From Halobacteriales archaeon QS_4_62_28 (GTDB lineage Archaea > Halobacteriota > Halobacteria > Halobacteriales > Haloarculaceae), in contig PXRO01000037.1 of assembly GCA_003021685.1 (NCBI GenBank), positions 43,586 to 107,585 of the forward strand: a stretch of 64,000 nucleotides of DNA, in the 5' to 3' direction. Of this stretch, positions 8,112 through 18,832 are shown one piece after another. Each line of letters starts with the position of its first letter. Positions within the stretch are counted from its first letter, which is position 1. The position numbers and the translations under genes are program-made. The notes below the pieces were generated by a model, which was given only the letters and a program-made list of their open reading frames with translations, had not been told where the DNA came from and did no database searches.

Positions 8112-9182
8112 ATGCCATACTGGGCGGAGCGGCCGACGCTCTCGACGGCGTTCGAGTATCGCGGGATGGACACTGTCATTCTGGAGAACCGCCACCTCCG
8201 TGTGATGGTCGTCCCCGGGAAAGGTGGAGACATCTTGGAGTTCCGGGACAAGCGAACCGACGTGGACGCGCTGTACCACGCCGACTACGAGTGGGATCCG
8301 CCCGGCGAGCGCGTGATTCCATCGACGCCGATGACCTGGAACGAGCACTACCCCGGCGGGTGGCAGGTGAACCTCCCGGTCGCCGGCGGTCCGATGTCGA
8401 TTTCGGGGAACCGCTACGACCACCACGGAGAGAGTGCGCTCCTCCCGTGGGACGCGACCGTCACCCGGAACGACGACGATGCGGTTGCTCTCGAACTGAC
8501 GGCGCGATTGCGGCGCTACCCTTTTACCGTGACACGGAAACTCACGCTCCCGGCCGGCGACTCGCGCCTGGACATCGACGAATCGGTCACCAACGAAGGC
8601 GAGTACGAACTGGAGTACGTCTGGCAACACCACGTCGCCCTGGGACGACCGCTGGTCGGCCCCGAGGCCCGCCTCGACGTGCCCGCCGGTGAGAGCTATG
8701 TCGACGACTACGGCCCGGACCATTCGACGAATCGCCTCACGGGCGACCAGCACTTCCCCTGGCCGACGGCCGAGGGCGTCGACGGCGAAGACGTGGACCT
8801 CACGCAGTTCCCGCCGACCGACAGCGAGATTCACGACCAGGCGTACCTGCTGGGCGTCGGGGATGGCTGGTACGCCGTCACCAACACGGCGCTGGATCTG
8901 GGATTTGCGCTCTCCTATCCGGCCGATCACTTCGAGGCGCTATGGTACTGGCAGGCCTTTGGCGGCGTCGACGAGTCTCCGTTCTGGGGACGCAACTACA
9001 CTGCTGGACTCGAACCGACGACTGCCTACCCGGGCCACTCCTATCCCGACGCCCAGCGCGAGAACGGAACCATGAAGACGCTCAATCCCGGCGAGACTGT
9101 TTCTGTCCACCTGACAGCGAGTACCTACGGCGGCCGCGAGCGTGTCAGTGGTGTCGAGGACGGCACGGTCGTCGAGCAGTAG
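8112..9182 (+). CDS. aldose 1-epimerase-like/DUF4432 protein
   Basis: A 356-residue protein of the galactose-mutarotase-like beta-sandwich superfamily. It begins NRHLRVMVVPGKGGDILEF, the typical first strands of this fold, has YVWQHHVALG in the middle (the conserved His region), and ends with a Glu-containing strand (GLEPTTAYPG) before the C-terminal strands. It probably binds or epimerises a hexose or oligosaccharide. It is divergent from the lectin-tailed kinase, with 103 nt between them, so a link through sugar sensing is possible but unproven. Confidence 0.7.
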   Translation: MPYWAERPTLSTAFEYRGMDTVILENRHLRVMVVPGKGGDILEFRDKRTDVDALYHADYEWDPPGERVIPSTPMTWNEHYPGGWQVNLPVAGGPMSISGNRYDHHGESALLPWDATVTRNDDDAVALELTARLRRYPFTVTRKLTLPAGDSRLDIDESVTNEGEYELEYVWQHHVALGRPLVGPEARLDVPAGESYVDDYGPDHSTNRLTGDQHFPWPTAEGVDGEDVDLTQFPPTDSEIHDQAYLLGVGDGWYAVTNTALDLGFALSYPADHFEALWYWQAFGGVDESPFWGRNYTAGLEPTTAYPGHSYPDAQRENGTMKTLNPGETVSVHLTASTYGGRERVSGVEDGTVVEQ

Positions 9183-9213
9183 CGTCCGTGACGGTCCCAG
9201 TGTACCGGTCCGG

Positions 9214-9585
9214 TCACCTGGCGTCGTGGGCGTACTCTTCTAGAGCAGAGAGCGCGATGCTGTCCAGCACTGCCCTGTTCGTCGATTCGAGCACGACTGG
9301 CGGCGCACAGCCTGCGTCCCTGGCTTCACGCCAGCGAGGGACACAGAGACACCAGCTGTCGCCCGGTTCCAGGCCCGGAAAATCGAGTTCCGGACGCGGC
9401 GTCACGAGGTCGTTGCCCTGTGCCTTGCTGTACTGGAGAAACTCCTCGGTCACGACTGCACAGATTTCGTGGCGGCCGAAGTCCTCGGTGTTGCAGCGAC
9501 AATAGCCGTCCCGCTCGAACCCGGTCGTCGGGTCCGTGCTACACGGTTCGAGGGCGGTCCCCAATACGTTTTGCTCGTCAGTCAT
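9214..9585 (-). CDS. DUF2237 family protein
   Basis: A 123-residue protein of the uncharacterised DUF2237 family. The family signature is clear: NVLGTALEPCS, then GFERDGYC, then GRHEICAVVT and a CLCVPRW segment. The many conserved cysteines suggest metal or redox chemistry, but no activity is established. The ATG at 9585 matches the family N-terminus; the frame stays open 39 codons further upstream, but that part is not family-like. It converges with the mutarotase-like gene and is divergent from the UspA gene. Confidence 0.82.
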   Translation of the reverse strand: MTDEQNVLGTALEPCSTDPTTGFERDGYCRCNTEDFGRHEICAVVTEEFLQYSKAQGNDLVTPRPELDFPGLEPGDSWCLCVPRWREARDAGCAPPVVLESTNRAVLDSIALSALEEYAHDAR

Positions 9586-9708
9586 ACCGTCTCCACGTCT
9601 CGGGGCGTGAAAAGTCCGTTTCTGTCGATCAAGGTTGGGACCCACAGCCGAGAGACGACGGATCGACACTGTTTTATCGCCGTTCGGTAATGTATCCACC
9701 ACTTTACA

Positions 9709-10161
9709 ATGTCACCTGCACTCGTGGTTATCGAAGACGCAGATCGTGATCGCCAACTCCTCGAACGAGCACGTTCGTTCGCACTCGGGGAGGAAACCCA
9801 CCTCGTCGTGTTGTCACTTGCGACACCCGACGAGTACGAGGAGGTCGCCGAGACGCTGGACGCCATCGGCCGTGTCGAACACACGACCTACGACGAGGAC
9901 GCTATCCTCACGGGTCTCGCGTCCGACGCCGAGGACCTGGCCGCCGAGACGCTCGGCGACGACGTCGAGTACGTGTCCGAGTCGACCGTTTCCGGTGACA
10001 ACCAGGCACAGGACATCCTCGCGACCGCCGAGACCAACGACTGTGACCACGTGTTCGTCCCGGGCCGCCGGCGTTCACCGACGGGTAAGGTCGTCTTCGG
10101 GGACCGCACCCAGCGCGTCATCCTCGAGTTCGACGGCTTCGTCACCGTCTCGATGGAGTAA
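9709..10161 (+). CDS. universal stress protein (UspA) family
   Basis: A 150-residue single-domain UspA protein. The N-terminal strand ALVVIEDADRDRQLL and the C-terminal phosphate-binding loop (PGRRRSPTGKVVFGD, then RVILEFDGFVTV) fit the family. The glycine-rich loop is partly altered compared with the ATP-binding subgroup, so nucleotide binding is not assured. It stands alone, downstream of a divergent promoter region shared with the DUF2237 gene. Confidence 0.82.
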   Translation: MSPALVVIEDADRDRQLLERARSFALGEETHLVVLSLATPDEYEEVAETLDAIGRVEHTTYDEDAILTGLASDAEDLAAETLGDDVEYVSESTVSGDNQAQDILATAETNDCDHVFVPGRRRSPTGKVVFGDRTQRVILEFDGFVTVSME

Positions 10162-10235
10162 CGCTCGCCGACTGACGCCAGCCGTTTGCAGGCCGATACA
10201 GTGACTCTGGCTCCGGCGAACGAGCGAAATTTGAG

Positions 10236-11492
<1,257 letters not shown>

Positions 11493-11646
11493 ATCTTATA
11501 TGTAGTGCTGATACTTCTTAAACATTGGGGGAGTCGGACTGCCGTAGTAGCGTAGCTTGATTCCCAGTTGTCGGCTTCGTCCCACGGCTGGAGCTGTGAG
11601 TTTTCGCCTCGAAATTTCTATAAGTAATCACTCCTAACTTCGACTG

Positions 11647-13002
11647 ATGAGTAGACAGGATGCGGCCGAGGCTGAGCCGACGTCGGTCGGTGCAGAAACG
11701 TACGTCTCCGCGTCCCGACGAATCGACGCTGCCCCGCTTGCGGCCGCCGGCACCGTGCCAGACCGGCGGCGATTTTGCTGGCTCCACCCGTCTGAACCGG
11801 ACCTGCTTGCCGTGGGCGCGACGGCGACTGTCGAGGCGGATGGTAGCCGGTTCCGGACAGCGGATGATCGGCTATCGGACCTGTTTGGTGTCGTCGACGG
11901 GCCCGACGCGCCCGACAGCGCGTGCCCGCGAGCCGTCGGCGGCCTCTCCTTTTTCGACCGCGAGGCCGCGCCGGTCGACGCTAGAAGTCCATGGCAGTCC
12001 TTTCCCGCTTGCACGTTCGTTCTGCCCCGCGCCCAGGTCGTCGCCACAGCAGACGACAACTGGCTGACGGTGACCGTTCCGGCGAGCGAACGGGCGTCAC
12101 TGTCGGCCGAACTCGATACCTTCGAGGACCGCTTTACCAGTGAGACACTCTCCGACGAGGAGCCACCGTCGGCGACGGATTTCCACTGGGCGATGTCTCG
12201 CGACGAATGGGAGCAAACTGTCGGTGACGTGATCGACCGCATCGAGAGCGACGGTCTCGACAAGGTCGTCCTCGCCCAGGAGTTAACCGTCGACCTCGAC
12301 GGCCCGATTCCGGTCGCACCCGTCCTCGCTCGCCTGCGCGAGACGTACCCCAACTGTACGACTGTCTGTTTCGCGCCGACACCCGACCGGACGTTCTTCG
12401 GCGCGACCCCCGAGACCCTCGTGGCGTTACAGGACGGCCACGTCGAAACCGAGGCTCTCGCCGGGACGACCGACCGCGGCGAGACAATCACGGAAGACAC
12501 GAATCTGGCAGACGAGATGCTCGGCGACGAGAAGTACCAGGTCGAGAACAGCATTGTCGCCGACACCATCGCCGACGCGCTCCGACCGGTCGCAGAGGAC
12601 GTGACCGTCGCCGACCCGACAATCAAGCGCATCACGAACCTCCAGCATCTCCACCGACCGATCACCGCCACCGTCGACGACGGGACGGGTGTGCTCTCGC
12701 TGGCTGAACGACTCCATCCGACGCCGGCCGTCGGCGGGTCGCCCCGCCACGACGCCAGTGAGGCCATCCGCGATATCGAACCGTTCGACCGTGGCTGGTA
12801 CGCCTCGCCCGTTGGCTGGGTCGACAGCGACGGCGACGGTACCTTCGTCGTCGGCATCCGCTCTGGTCTGACCTGGGACGACCGACTGGCGCTGTACGGC
12901 GGCGCTGGCATCGTCACAGGGAGCGATCCGGCCACGGAGTACGGCGAGGTCACGTCGCGCTTCCAGCCGATCTTGGACGCACTCGCCATCGATCTGCCCT
13001 GA
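11647..13002 (+). CDS. menF: isochorismate synthase
   Basis: A 451-residue chorismate-utilising enzyme making isochorismate for menaquinone. The C-terminal catalytic domain (about 180-448) has KVVLAQELTV, GATPETLVAL, ALAGTTDRGE, the NLQHLHRPI segment and HPTPAVGGSPR, with YASPVGW near the end. These are hallmarks of MenF/EntC rather than anthranilate synthase. The remaining menaquinone genes are not beside it here. It starts about 155 nt after the start side of the TnpB gene, which reads the other way. Downstream lies the large palindromic element at 13066. Confidence 0.9.
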   Translation: MSRQDAAEAEPTSVGAETYVSASRRIDAAPLAAAGTVPDRRRFCWLHPSEPDLLAVGATATVEADGSRFRTADDRLSDLFGVVDGPDAPDSACPRAVGGLSFFDREAAPVDARSPWQSFPACTFVLPRAQVVATADDNWLTVTVPASERASLSAELDTFEDRFTSETLSDEEPPSATDFHWAMSRDEWEQTVGDVIDRIESDGLDKVVLAQELTVDLDGPIPVAPVLARLRETYPNCTTVCFAPTPDRTFFGATPETLVALQDGHVETEALAGTTDRGETITEDTNLADEMLGDEKYQVENSIVADTIADALRPVAEDVTVADPTIKRITNLQHLHRPITATVDDGTGVLSLAERLHPTPAVGGSPRHDASEAIRDIEPFDRGWYASPVGWVDSDGDGTFVVGIRSGLTWDDRLALYGGAGIVTGSDPATEYGEVTSRFQPILDALAIDLP

Positions 13003-13065
13003 ACAAATCCCCATTCTGTTCCGGGGCGGGGGCCAAATAAGCAGCTACTCTTGTAGCAGAGAATA

Positions 13066-13316
13066 CACCGAAAGCCCTCGTGCAGTTGCGGTCCCGGGAC
13101 CCACGCTGCGCTCTGGCAGGTGCTTGCGGGGTCCGGGTTCCCGCAACTGCACTCGCCCTTTCATCCGCCAGGCTCGTGGATAGTCCGGCAGTCTACCTCC
13201 TGGCGGATGAAAGGGCGAGCGGCGGTCGGTCCCTCCCGGGCGACGTAAGCACCGGAGCCGAAGGCGAGGAGCGCAGCGAGCCCCGGAGTGGTCGAGCGCC
13301 GCGAGGGCTTTCGGTG
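13066..13316. repeat. large palindromic intergenic element, copy A
   Basis: A 251-bp structured element bounded by a perfect 15-bp inverted repeat (CACCGAAAGCCCTCG at 13066-13080; complement at 13302-13316). Inside are a perfect 11-bp inverted repeat (13081-13091 / 13141-13151) and a perfect 21-bp one (13152-13172 / 13199-13219, containing CGCCCTTTCATCC). A linear module of about 95 bp follows (GGTCCCTCCCGGGCGAC onward) that recurs in copies C and D. It fills the space between the convergent menF and YihY genes. There is no protein-coding signal. Confidence 0.85.
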
Positions 13317-13359
13317 CTTTACCTCTTATTTGAACACTGCGGGCTCTGAGGATCGACTC

Positions 13360-14151
13360 TCACGCACTGGCCATAATGAGATCATCGATTTCAGTGGCAA
13401 TTACCGCGTTAACGGCGACACCGGTCATGAGGATGATTGCGGCGATGTAGGTACTCGTGAGGATGAGAATGATACCGCTGAGAACGCCGTAGATGGCGTA
13501 CTCCGCGGCGTTGGCGGTGTAAAACTGAATGGCGGCGTGGAGGACGGTCCAGCCAAACGCGGTGGTGAGCGCGCCGGGCAGTGCTCTCGACAGTGACGTG
13601 ACCACCCGTGACGGGACGTAGTAGAGCGGGAGGAAGGTTAGCGTAAGCGCGACCAGCAGGACGCCGAAGCCAAGAAGGATTCCGAGCGGCCCGTCAGCGA
13701 AGACAGCGACGAGCAGACTCTGCAGGAGAACGGCAAGTATCGCGAGCAACACTGTGCCCAGGACGATGGCGGCATCACGCACCTGCCGGGGCAGTGGTCG
13801 GTCCGTCGCTGCTTCGATACGCTCGACCCCTTCCAGGAAATCGACGGTGATGTTCGTCCCGCCCCATGCGAGCACGACGATAGACAGCACTGCTGCCCAC
13901 GTCCGTCCCGACGCAGTCGTCAGTGATTCGTAGATCAACGGCCTGGTCGCAGGCGTCACGAAACGCGCTGGCAACGCGGCGATCTCGTTGGCGAACTGCT
14001 GGCCGACGATGGCGAACACGAGCACTAACAGTGGGATGAACGAAATGAATGCGTAGTACGACACTGACGTCGCCAGATACCTGATGTCGGACTCGTAGGC
14101 AATCCGGGCGACTGTCTTCCCGACCGCTATCCAGTCCGTTAGCCGGGCCAT
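13360..14151 (-). CDS. YihY/BrkB-family inner membrane protein
   Basis: A 263-residue polytopic membrane protein of the YihY/UPF0761 family. It has about six helices; the N-terminal segment LATSVSYYAFISFIPLLVLVFAI carries the family's conserved region. The function is not established; older ribonuclease BN labels are wrong for this family. The ATG at 14151 (MARLTDWIAVGKTV) fits relatives, while the open frame upstream would add 24 unlikely residues. It converges on menF across the palindromic element. Confidence 0.85.
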   Translation of the reverse strand: MARLTDWIAVGKTVARIAYESDIRYLATSVSYYAFISFIPLLVLVFAIVGQQFANEIAALPARFVTPATRPLIYESLTTASGRTWAAVLSIVVLAWGGTNITVDFLEGVERIEAATDRPLPRQVRDAAIVLGTVLLAILAVLLQSLLVAVFADGPLGILLGFGVLLVALTLTFLPLYYVPSRVVTSLSRALPGALTTAFGWTVLHAAIQFYTANAAEYAIYGVLSGIILILTSTYIAAIILMTGVAVNAVIATEIDDLIMASA

Positions 14152-14256
14152 GGTTGCAGTACGAAAGAAACTGTAATACGCTTTTCCAGTATTAACGACA
14201 TTTGTGTCTAGTACCCCAGCCACAACTGTTTATTTCCGGCAGTCCGACCGACCGGT

Positions 14257-16245
14257 ATGAACGGGACGCTACTAGGCGTCGACGTCGGCGGGACGTTCAC
14301 CGACGTGGTGGTCGCTGCCGACGGGACGGTGACGACGGCGAAAGTGCCGACGACCACGGACCAGAGCGAGGGCGTCCTCGACGGGATCGAGCGTGCCTGC
14401 GAGCAGTCCGGGCACTCCCTCTCGGCCGTCGACCGGTTTCGGCACGGGACCACCGTCGCGGTCAACGCCATGCTGGAGGAGACTGGCGGGGAGACGGCGC
14501 TGGTCACCACCGACGGGTTCGGGGACGTGCTCGCTATCGGTCGTCAGGACCGGCCGAGTCTCTACGACCTCGACGCGCGCCGTCCCGATCCGCTCGTGCC
14601 CCCAGAGCGGCGGTACGAACTCGACGAGCGAGCGACACCCGAGGGGATCGAGCGGCCGGTCGATCCCGAGGAAGTCCGGTCGGTTGCCGCGGCTATCGAT
14701 GCCGAGGCCGTTGCCGTCGCATTCCTCCATGCCTACGCCGATCCGTCGAACGAACGCCAGGCTACCGAGGTTCTTCGGTCGGAACTCGACGCGCCGGTGT
14801 CGGCCAGCCACGAGGTGATAGCCGAGTTTCGGGAGTACGAGCGCACGGCGACGACAGTCGCCGACGCCTACCTGACACCGGTCGTCGATGACTACCTGGC
14901 GCGACTCACGGAGCGAGCACGGGACCGGGCCCTCCCCGCGCCACGGGTGATGCAGGCAAACGGGGGTATCGCAGACGCCGAGACGGTCCGCGAGCGGGCA
15001 GTGACGACGATCATGTCCGGCCCTGCCGCCGGCGTCGTCGGTGCGTCTGCGTTCGAACCCGACGAGCGTGCGGGCCTGATCACCTTCGACATGGGCGGGA
15101 CCTCCAGTGACGTGTCGTTGGTCAGGGGCGGCGAGGGCGAACGAACGACAGAAGCCGACATCGGGGGCCGCCCAGTCAGGATACCGATGGTCGACGTCCG
15201 GACGGTCGGCGCTGGCGGCGGTTCCATCGCGTGGGTCGACGCTGGCGGCGCACTCCGGGTCGGACCCCAGTCTGCCGGTGCCGACCCCGGGCCTGCCTGC
15301 TATGGCCGCGGTGGTACGGAACCGACGGTGACTGACGCGGCGCTCGTGGTGGGGTATCTCGGTGCCGAGACGACGCTGGGCGAGGATCTCACGCTGGATC
15401 GGGCGGCCGCCGAGACGGCACTGGCAGACCTCGCCGCGACAGCAGCCCTCGACGATGCAGTCGATGCTGCCCGTGGCATCTACCGGGTGGCTAACGCGAC
15501 GATGACACGAGCGATCAGGGGCGTCACCACCGAGCGCGGTCACGATCCGCGCGAGTTCGCTGTCGCCGCCTTCGGCGGTGCCGGGCCGATGCACGCCGCC
15601 GCACTTGCCGACCGCCTCGACGTCAATTCAGTCGTCGTTCCCCGCGCCAGCGGTGTCCTCTCGGCCTTTGGGTTACTCGCGGCTGACGAGAGCCACGACG
15701 CCGTGCGAACCCACCGGACGACGCTCGACGACGCGGATTCCACCCCGGTCGAGTCACTCTACGAGGAACTGAGCGAAAGCGTGCTGACCGATGCGAGTGA
15801 CGCCGAAGCGGCGGTGTGTCAGCGACAGGCCGACCTGCGCTATGCGGGTCAGAGCCACGAACTCACCGTCGACGTTCACGGCGACTTCTCGCCCGAAAGA
15901 CTTCGAGAGCGGTTCCACGACGCCCACGACCGGGCACGGGGCTACCGTCTACCTGAGGACCCCGTCGAACTGGTCAACTGCCGCGTGACGGCGACAATCA
16001 GTGGTACCGTTCCAGATGTTTCCTTCGAGGGGGGAGACGAACCGCGGACGGGCGCGCGCGAGGTACTGTTCGGTCATTCGTGGCGCGAGACGCCGGTCTA
16101 CGACTGGGGGTCGCTCACGCCCGGCCAGGCCGTCTCCGGGCCCGCAATCGTCGAGGGCGGCGAGAGTACCGTCGTCTGTCCGCCGGCCTGGGACCTGACG
16201 GTCGACGACCGCGGGACGCTTCGACTGGAGGGCACGGACGAATGA
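14257..16245 (+). CDS. hydantoinase/oxoprolinase family protein, subunit A
   Basis: A 662-residue ASKHA-type ATPase subunit of N-methylhydantoinase, acetophenone carboxylase or 5-oxoprolinase complexes. The N-terminal phosphate loop GVDVGGTFTDVVV and a second ATP motif FDMGGTSSDVSL are intact, along with MSGPAAGVVGA and FGGAGPMHA. It couples ATP hydrolysis to ring opening or carboxylation. The substrate is unknown. Its stop overlaps the start of subunit B by 4 bp (ATGA), so the two are translationally coupled. Confidence 0.88.
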   Translation: MNGTLLGVDVGGTFTDVVVAADGTVTTAKVPTTTDQSEGVLDGIERACEQSGHSLSAVDRFRHGTTVAVNAMLEETGGETALVTTDGFGDVLAIGRQDRPSLYDLDARRPDPLVPPERRYELDERATPEGIERPVDPEEVRSVAAAIDAEAVAVAFLHAYADPSNERQATEVLRSELDAPVSASHEVIAEFREYERTATTVADAYLTPVVDDYLARLTERARDRALPAPRVMQANGGIADAETVRERAVTTIMSGPAAGVVGASAFEPDERAGLITFDMGGTSSDVSLVRGGEGERTTEADIGGRPVRIPMVDVRTVGAGGGSIAWVDAGGALRVGPQSAGADPGPACYGRGGTEPTVTDAALVVGYLGAETTLGEDLTLDRAAAETALADLAATAALDDAVDAARGIYRVANATMTRAIRGVTTERGHDPREFAVAAFGGAGPMHAAALADRLDVNSVVVPRASGVLSAFGLLAADESHDAVRTHRTTLDDADSTPVESLYEELSESVLTDASDAEAAVCQRQADLRYAGQSHELTVDVHGDFSPERLRERFHDAHDRARGYRLPEDPVELVNCRVTATISGTVPDVSFEGGDEPRTGAREVLFGHSWRETPVYDWGSLTPGQAVSGPAIVEGGESTVVCPPAWDLTVDDRGTLRLEGTDE

Positions 16246-17789
16246 GCGACACCCCTGCTCTGGACGCCGTCGAACTGGAGATCCTGCGCAACCAACTGGA
16301 GAGCATCGCCGAGGAGATGGGCGAGGTACTGGTCCGGGGCGCGTACTCGCCGAATATTACGGAGCGACGGGACTGCTCGACGGCCCTGTTCGACGCTGAC
16401 GGTCGTCTCGTCGCACAGGCCGAACACATCCCGGTCCATCTCGGCGCGATGCCCCGAGCCGTCGATGCGATCCGGGACCGCGATCCAGTGCCGGGAGACG
16501 TGTTCGCGCTCAACGACCCCTTCGCCGGTGGCACCCATCTGCCGGATATCACGTTCGTCTCGCCCATCGCACCCGACGACGACATCGTCGCCTTCGCCGT
16601 CTCGCGGGCCCATCACGCCGACGTGGGCGGCATGGCCCCGGGAAGTATGCCCGCTGGCGCGCGCGAAATCCAGCAGGAGGGCGTGCGGATCCCACCCGTC
16701 CGACTCGTCGACGGTGGCACCGTCGTCGACGATGTCCTCGAACTACTGCTGGCAAACGTCCGCAATCCCGCGGAGCGACGCGCCGACGTGCAGGCCCAAC
16801 TCGGGGCCAACGAACGCGGTGCCCGACGCGTCGCCGAGTTGCTCGACGTCCACGGTGACCGACTGCTCGCGGCCTTCGACGCCGTCGTCGATTACTCGCG
16901 CGAGCGGATGCGAACCGAAATCCAGTCACTGCCGGCGGGCCAGTACGAGGCGACTGGCACACTGGAAGGCGACGGCCGCACCGACGAGGATGTCCCGATT
17001 GCGGTCACTGTGACCATCGACGGTGAGAGCGTCGTCGTCGACTTCGAGGGGACTGCCTCACAGGTCGATGGCAACGTCAACGCGCCGCTTGCCGTCGCCG
17101 AGAGTGCTGTATACTTCGTGATACGGTGTCTAACAGATCCGGAGATCCCGCCCAACCAGGGATGCTACGACCCGATCACGGTCGTGGCTCCCGAGGGATC
17201 CGTACTGAACCCTCGACCGCCCGCGGCGGTGGTCGGTGGCAACGTCGAGACGAGCCAGCGGGTCACCGAAGTGGTCTTCGACGCACTCGCCGGGGCCGCG
17301 CCCGAACGCGTGCCCGCCGAAGGTCAGGGGACGATGAACAATCTCGTCGTCGGCGGGCCGACCTTCACCTACTACGAGACCATCGGTGGCGGTGCCGGGG
17401 CGACGCCCGAGTGCAACGGCGCGTCGGGCGTACAGGTCGGGATGACCAACACCCAGAACACGCCCGTCGAGGCCCTCGAAGCCGAGTATCCGCTCCGGGT
17501 CTCCGAATACTCGCTCCGGCCGGATACCGGTGGTGAGGGTCGCTATCGCGGTGGCGACGGCTTGATCCGGGCACTGGTCGTCGAGACCGAGGCGACGGTG
17601 TCGCTGCTGACCGAGCGACGGCAGACGCCCCCGAAGGGCCGTGCCGGGGGCCGCGACGGTACTGTCGGTGCCAACTGGATCGACGGCGAGCGCGTCACAT
17701 CCAAACTCACCCGTGCCATCGATGCCGGTACGAGCGTTCGCGTCGAGACGCCTGGCGGCGGCGGCTACGGAGCCCCAGAGACAGAGTGA
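16242..17789 (+). CDS. hydantoinase B/oxoprolinase family protein
   Basis: The 515-residue partner subunit. The N-terminus DAVELEILRNQLESIAEEMG and the metal-site block LNDPFAGGTHLPDI with RAHHADVGG are diagnostic. The C-terminal GGGYG segment is also typical. The start ATG at 16242 overlaps the subunit A stop. The frame is open further upstream through the previous gene, but the family start is clear. With subunit A it should form a heteromeric ATP-dependent hydrolase or carboxylase for a cyclic amide. Confidence 0.9.
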   Translation: MSDTPALDAVELEILRNQLESIAEEMGEVLVRGAYSPNITERRDCSTALFDADGRLVAQAEHIPVHLGAMPRAVDAIRDRDPVPGDVFALNDPFAGGTHLPDITFVSPIAPDDDIVAFAVSRAHHADVGGMAPGSMPAGAREIQQEGVRIPPVRLVDGGTVVDDVLELLLANVRNPAERRADVQAQLGANERGARRVAELLDVHGDRLLAAFDAVVDYSRERMRTEIQSLPAGQYEATGTLEGDGRTDEDVPIAVTVTIDGESVVVDFEGTASQVDGNVNAPLAVAESAVYFVIRCLTDPEIPPNQGCYDPITVVAPEGSVLNPRPPAAVVGGNVETSQRVTEVVFDALAGAAPERVPAEGQGTMNNLVVGGPTFTYYETIGGGAGATPECNGASGVQVGMTNTQNTPVEALEAEYPLRVSEYSLRPDTGGEGRYRGGDGLIRALVVETEATVSLLTERRQTPPKGRAGGRDGTVGANWIDGERVTSKLTRAIDAGTSVRVETPGGGGYGAPETE

Positions 17790-17814
17790 TGGCGAGACAG
17801 GAAGCCAACGGTGG

Positions 17815-18768
17815 CTACTGTGCGACCGTCGGCACTTCGACCTCGCCGAGGACGGTCTCGACGACTGCCGCCTCTTCGACGTTCTCGACGCGTGCCTCGG
17901 GCGTGAGTACGATCCGGTGGGCAAGGACTGGATCGGCGACGGCCTTCACGTCGTCGGGGGTGACGAATTCCCGGCCGCGAATGACCGCCCGCGCTCGCAC
18001 GGCCTCGAAGAGGCGCTGGGTTCCGCGCGGCGAGACGCCGACATCGACGTGCCGATGCTCACGTGTCGCCCGCGCGACAGCCGAAACGTAGCGCAGGACG
18101 CTCTCCTCGACGGTGATCGACTCGGGGAGTTCCCGAAGGTCCTCGACCGCTTCCGGCGAGACGACTGTCCGGACCGACGGACTCTGCTCGATGCGGCCGG
18201 CACGACGCTGGAGCAGTTCGAACTCGCCTTCGTCGTCGGGGTAGCCAATCGAGGTTTTCACGAGGAAGCGGTCGACCTGTGCCTCGGGCAGTTCGAAGGT
18301 CCCCTCCATCTCGACGGGGTTCTGCGTCGCAATGACGAAAAACGGCCGTGGGAGTTCGTACGTGTCACCGTCGACGGTGACCTGCCCCTCCTCCATGGCT
18401 TCCAGCAGGGCTGACTGGGTCTTTGGCGGCGCGCGGTTGATCTCGTCGGCCAGCACGACGTTGGCGAAGACCGGTCCCTCGTTGAACTCGAAGGTCCGCT
18501 CGCGCTCGTTGAACACGTGGGTTCCCGTGATGTCTGCGGGTAGCAGGTCCGGCGTAAACTGGATCCGCGAGAAGGCGAGACCGAGCGTCTCTGCCATCGT
18601 CCGCGCAGTTAGCGTCTTTCCCGTCCCGGGAACGTCTTCGAGGAGGACGTGGCCACGCCCGACGACGCCGAGCAAAACCGTCTCGAAGAACTCCCGCTCG
18701 CCGATCACTGCCGATCCGACCTCGTCGAGCACCGACGAACAGACGGCACTCGCCTCAGCGTTGTCCAT
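17815..18768 (-). CDS. MoxR-family AAA+ ATPase
   Basis: A 317-residue MoxR ATPase. Walker A is GTGKTLTART after VLLEDVP, Walker B is VVLADEINRAPP, then sensor 1 FVIATQNPVEMEG and a C-terminal lid (VSPRGTQRLF). MoxR proteins act as chaperones for VWA-domain or DUF58 partners. Here no DUF58, VWA or transglutaminase gene is next to it: hyuB converges on one side and a tRNA gene lies on the other. It may serve partners elsewhere. Confidence 0.9.
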   Translation of the reverse strand: MDNAEASAVCSSVLDEVGSAVIGEREFFETVLLGVVGRGHVLLEDVPGTGKTLTARTMAETLGLAFSRIQFTPDLLPADITGTHVFNERERTFEFNEGPVFANVVLADEINRAPPKTQSALLEAMEEGQVTVDGDTYELPRPFFVIATQNPVEMEGTFELPEAQVDRFLVKTSIGYPDDEGEFELLQRRAGRIEQSPSVRTVVSPEAVEDLRELPESITVEESVLRYVSAVARATREHRHVDVGVSPRGTQRLFEAVRARAVIRGREFVTPDDVKAVADPVLAHRIVLTPEARVENVEEAAVVETVLGEVEVPTVAQ

Positions 18769-18810
18769 AATTTCTGGTATTCGTCATCCACAATATTACT
18801 GTTGGACTTC

Positions 18811-18832
18811 ACGATACCGCGCCGGGTATCGT
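18811..18832. promoter_or_regulatory. perfect 8-bp inverted repeat upstream of moxR
   Basis: ACGATACC (18811-18818) and GGTATCGT (18825-18832) are separated by six bases, 43-64 nt upstream of the moxR start. It could be an operator or a 5' hairpin. There is no further support. Confidence 0.3.

Noticed and set aside
11634-12989. 451-codon open frame antisense to menF
   Set aside because: It mirrors menF almost exactly and is Ser/Arg/Thr-rich, the usual product of reading GC-biased haloarchaeal genes on the wrong strand.
14272-15594. 440-codon antisense frame over hydantoinase A
   Set aside because: Same reason: its composition is unlike haloarchaeal proteins and the sense strand has strong family motifs.
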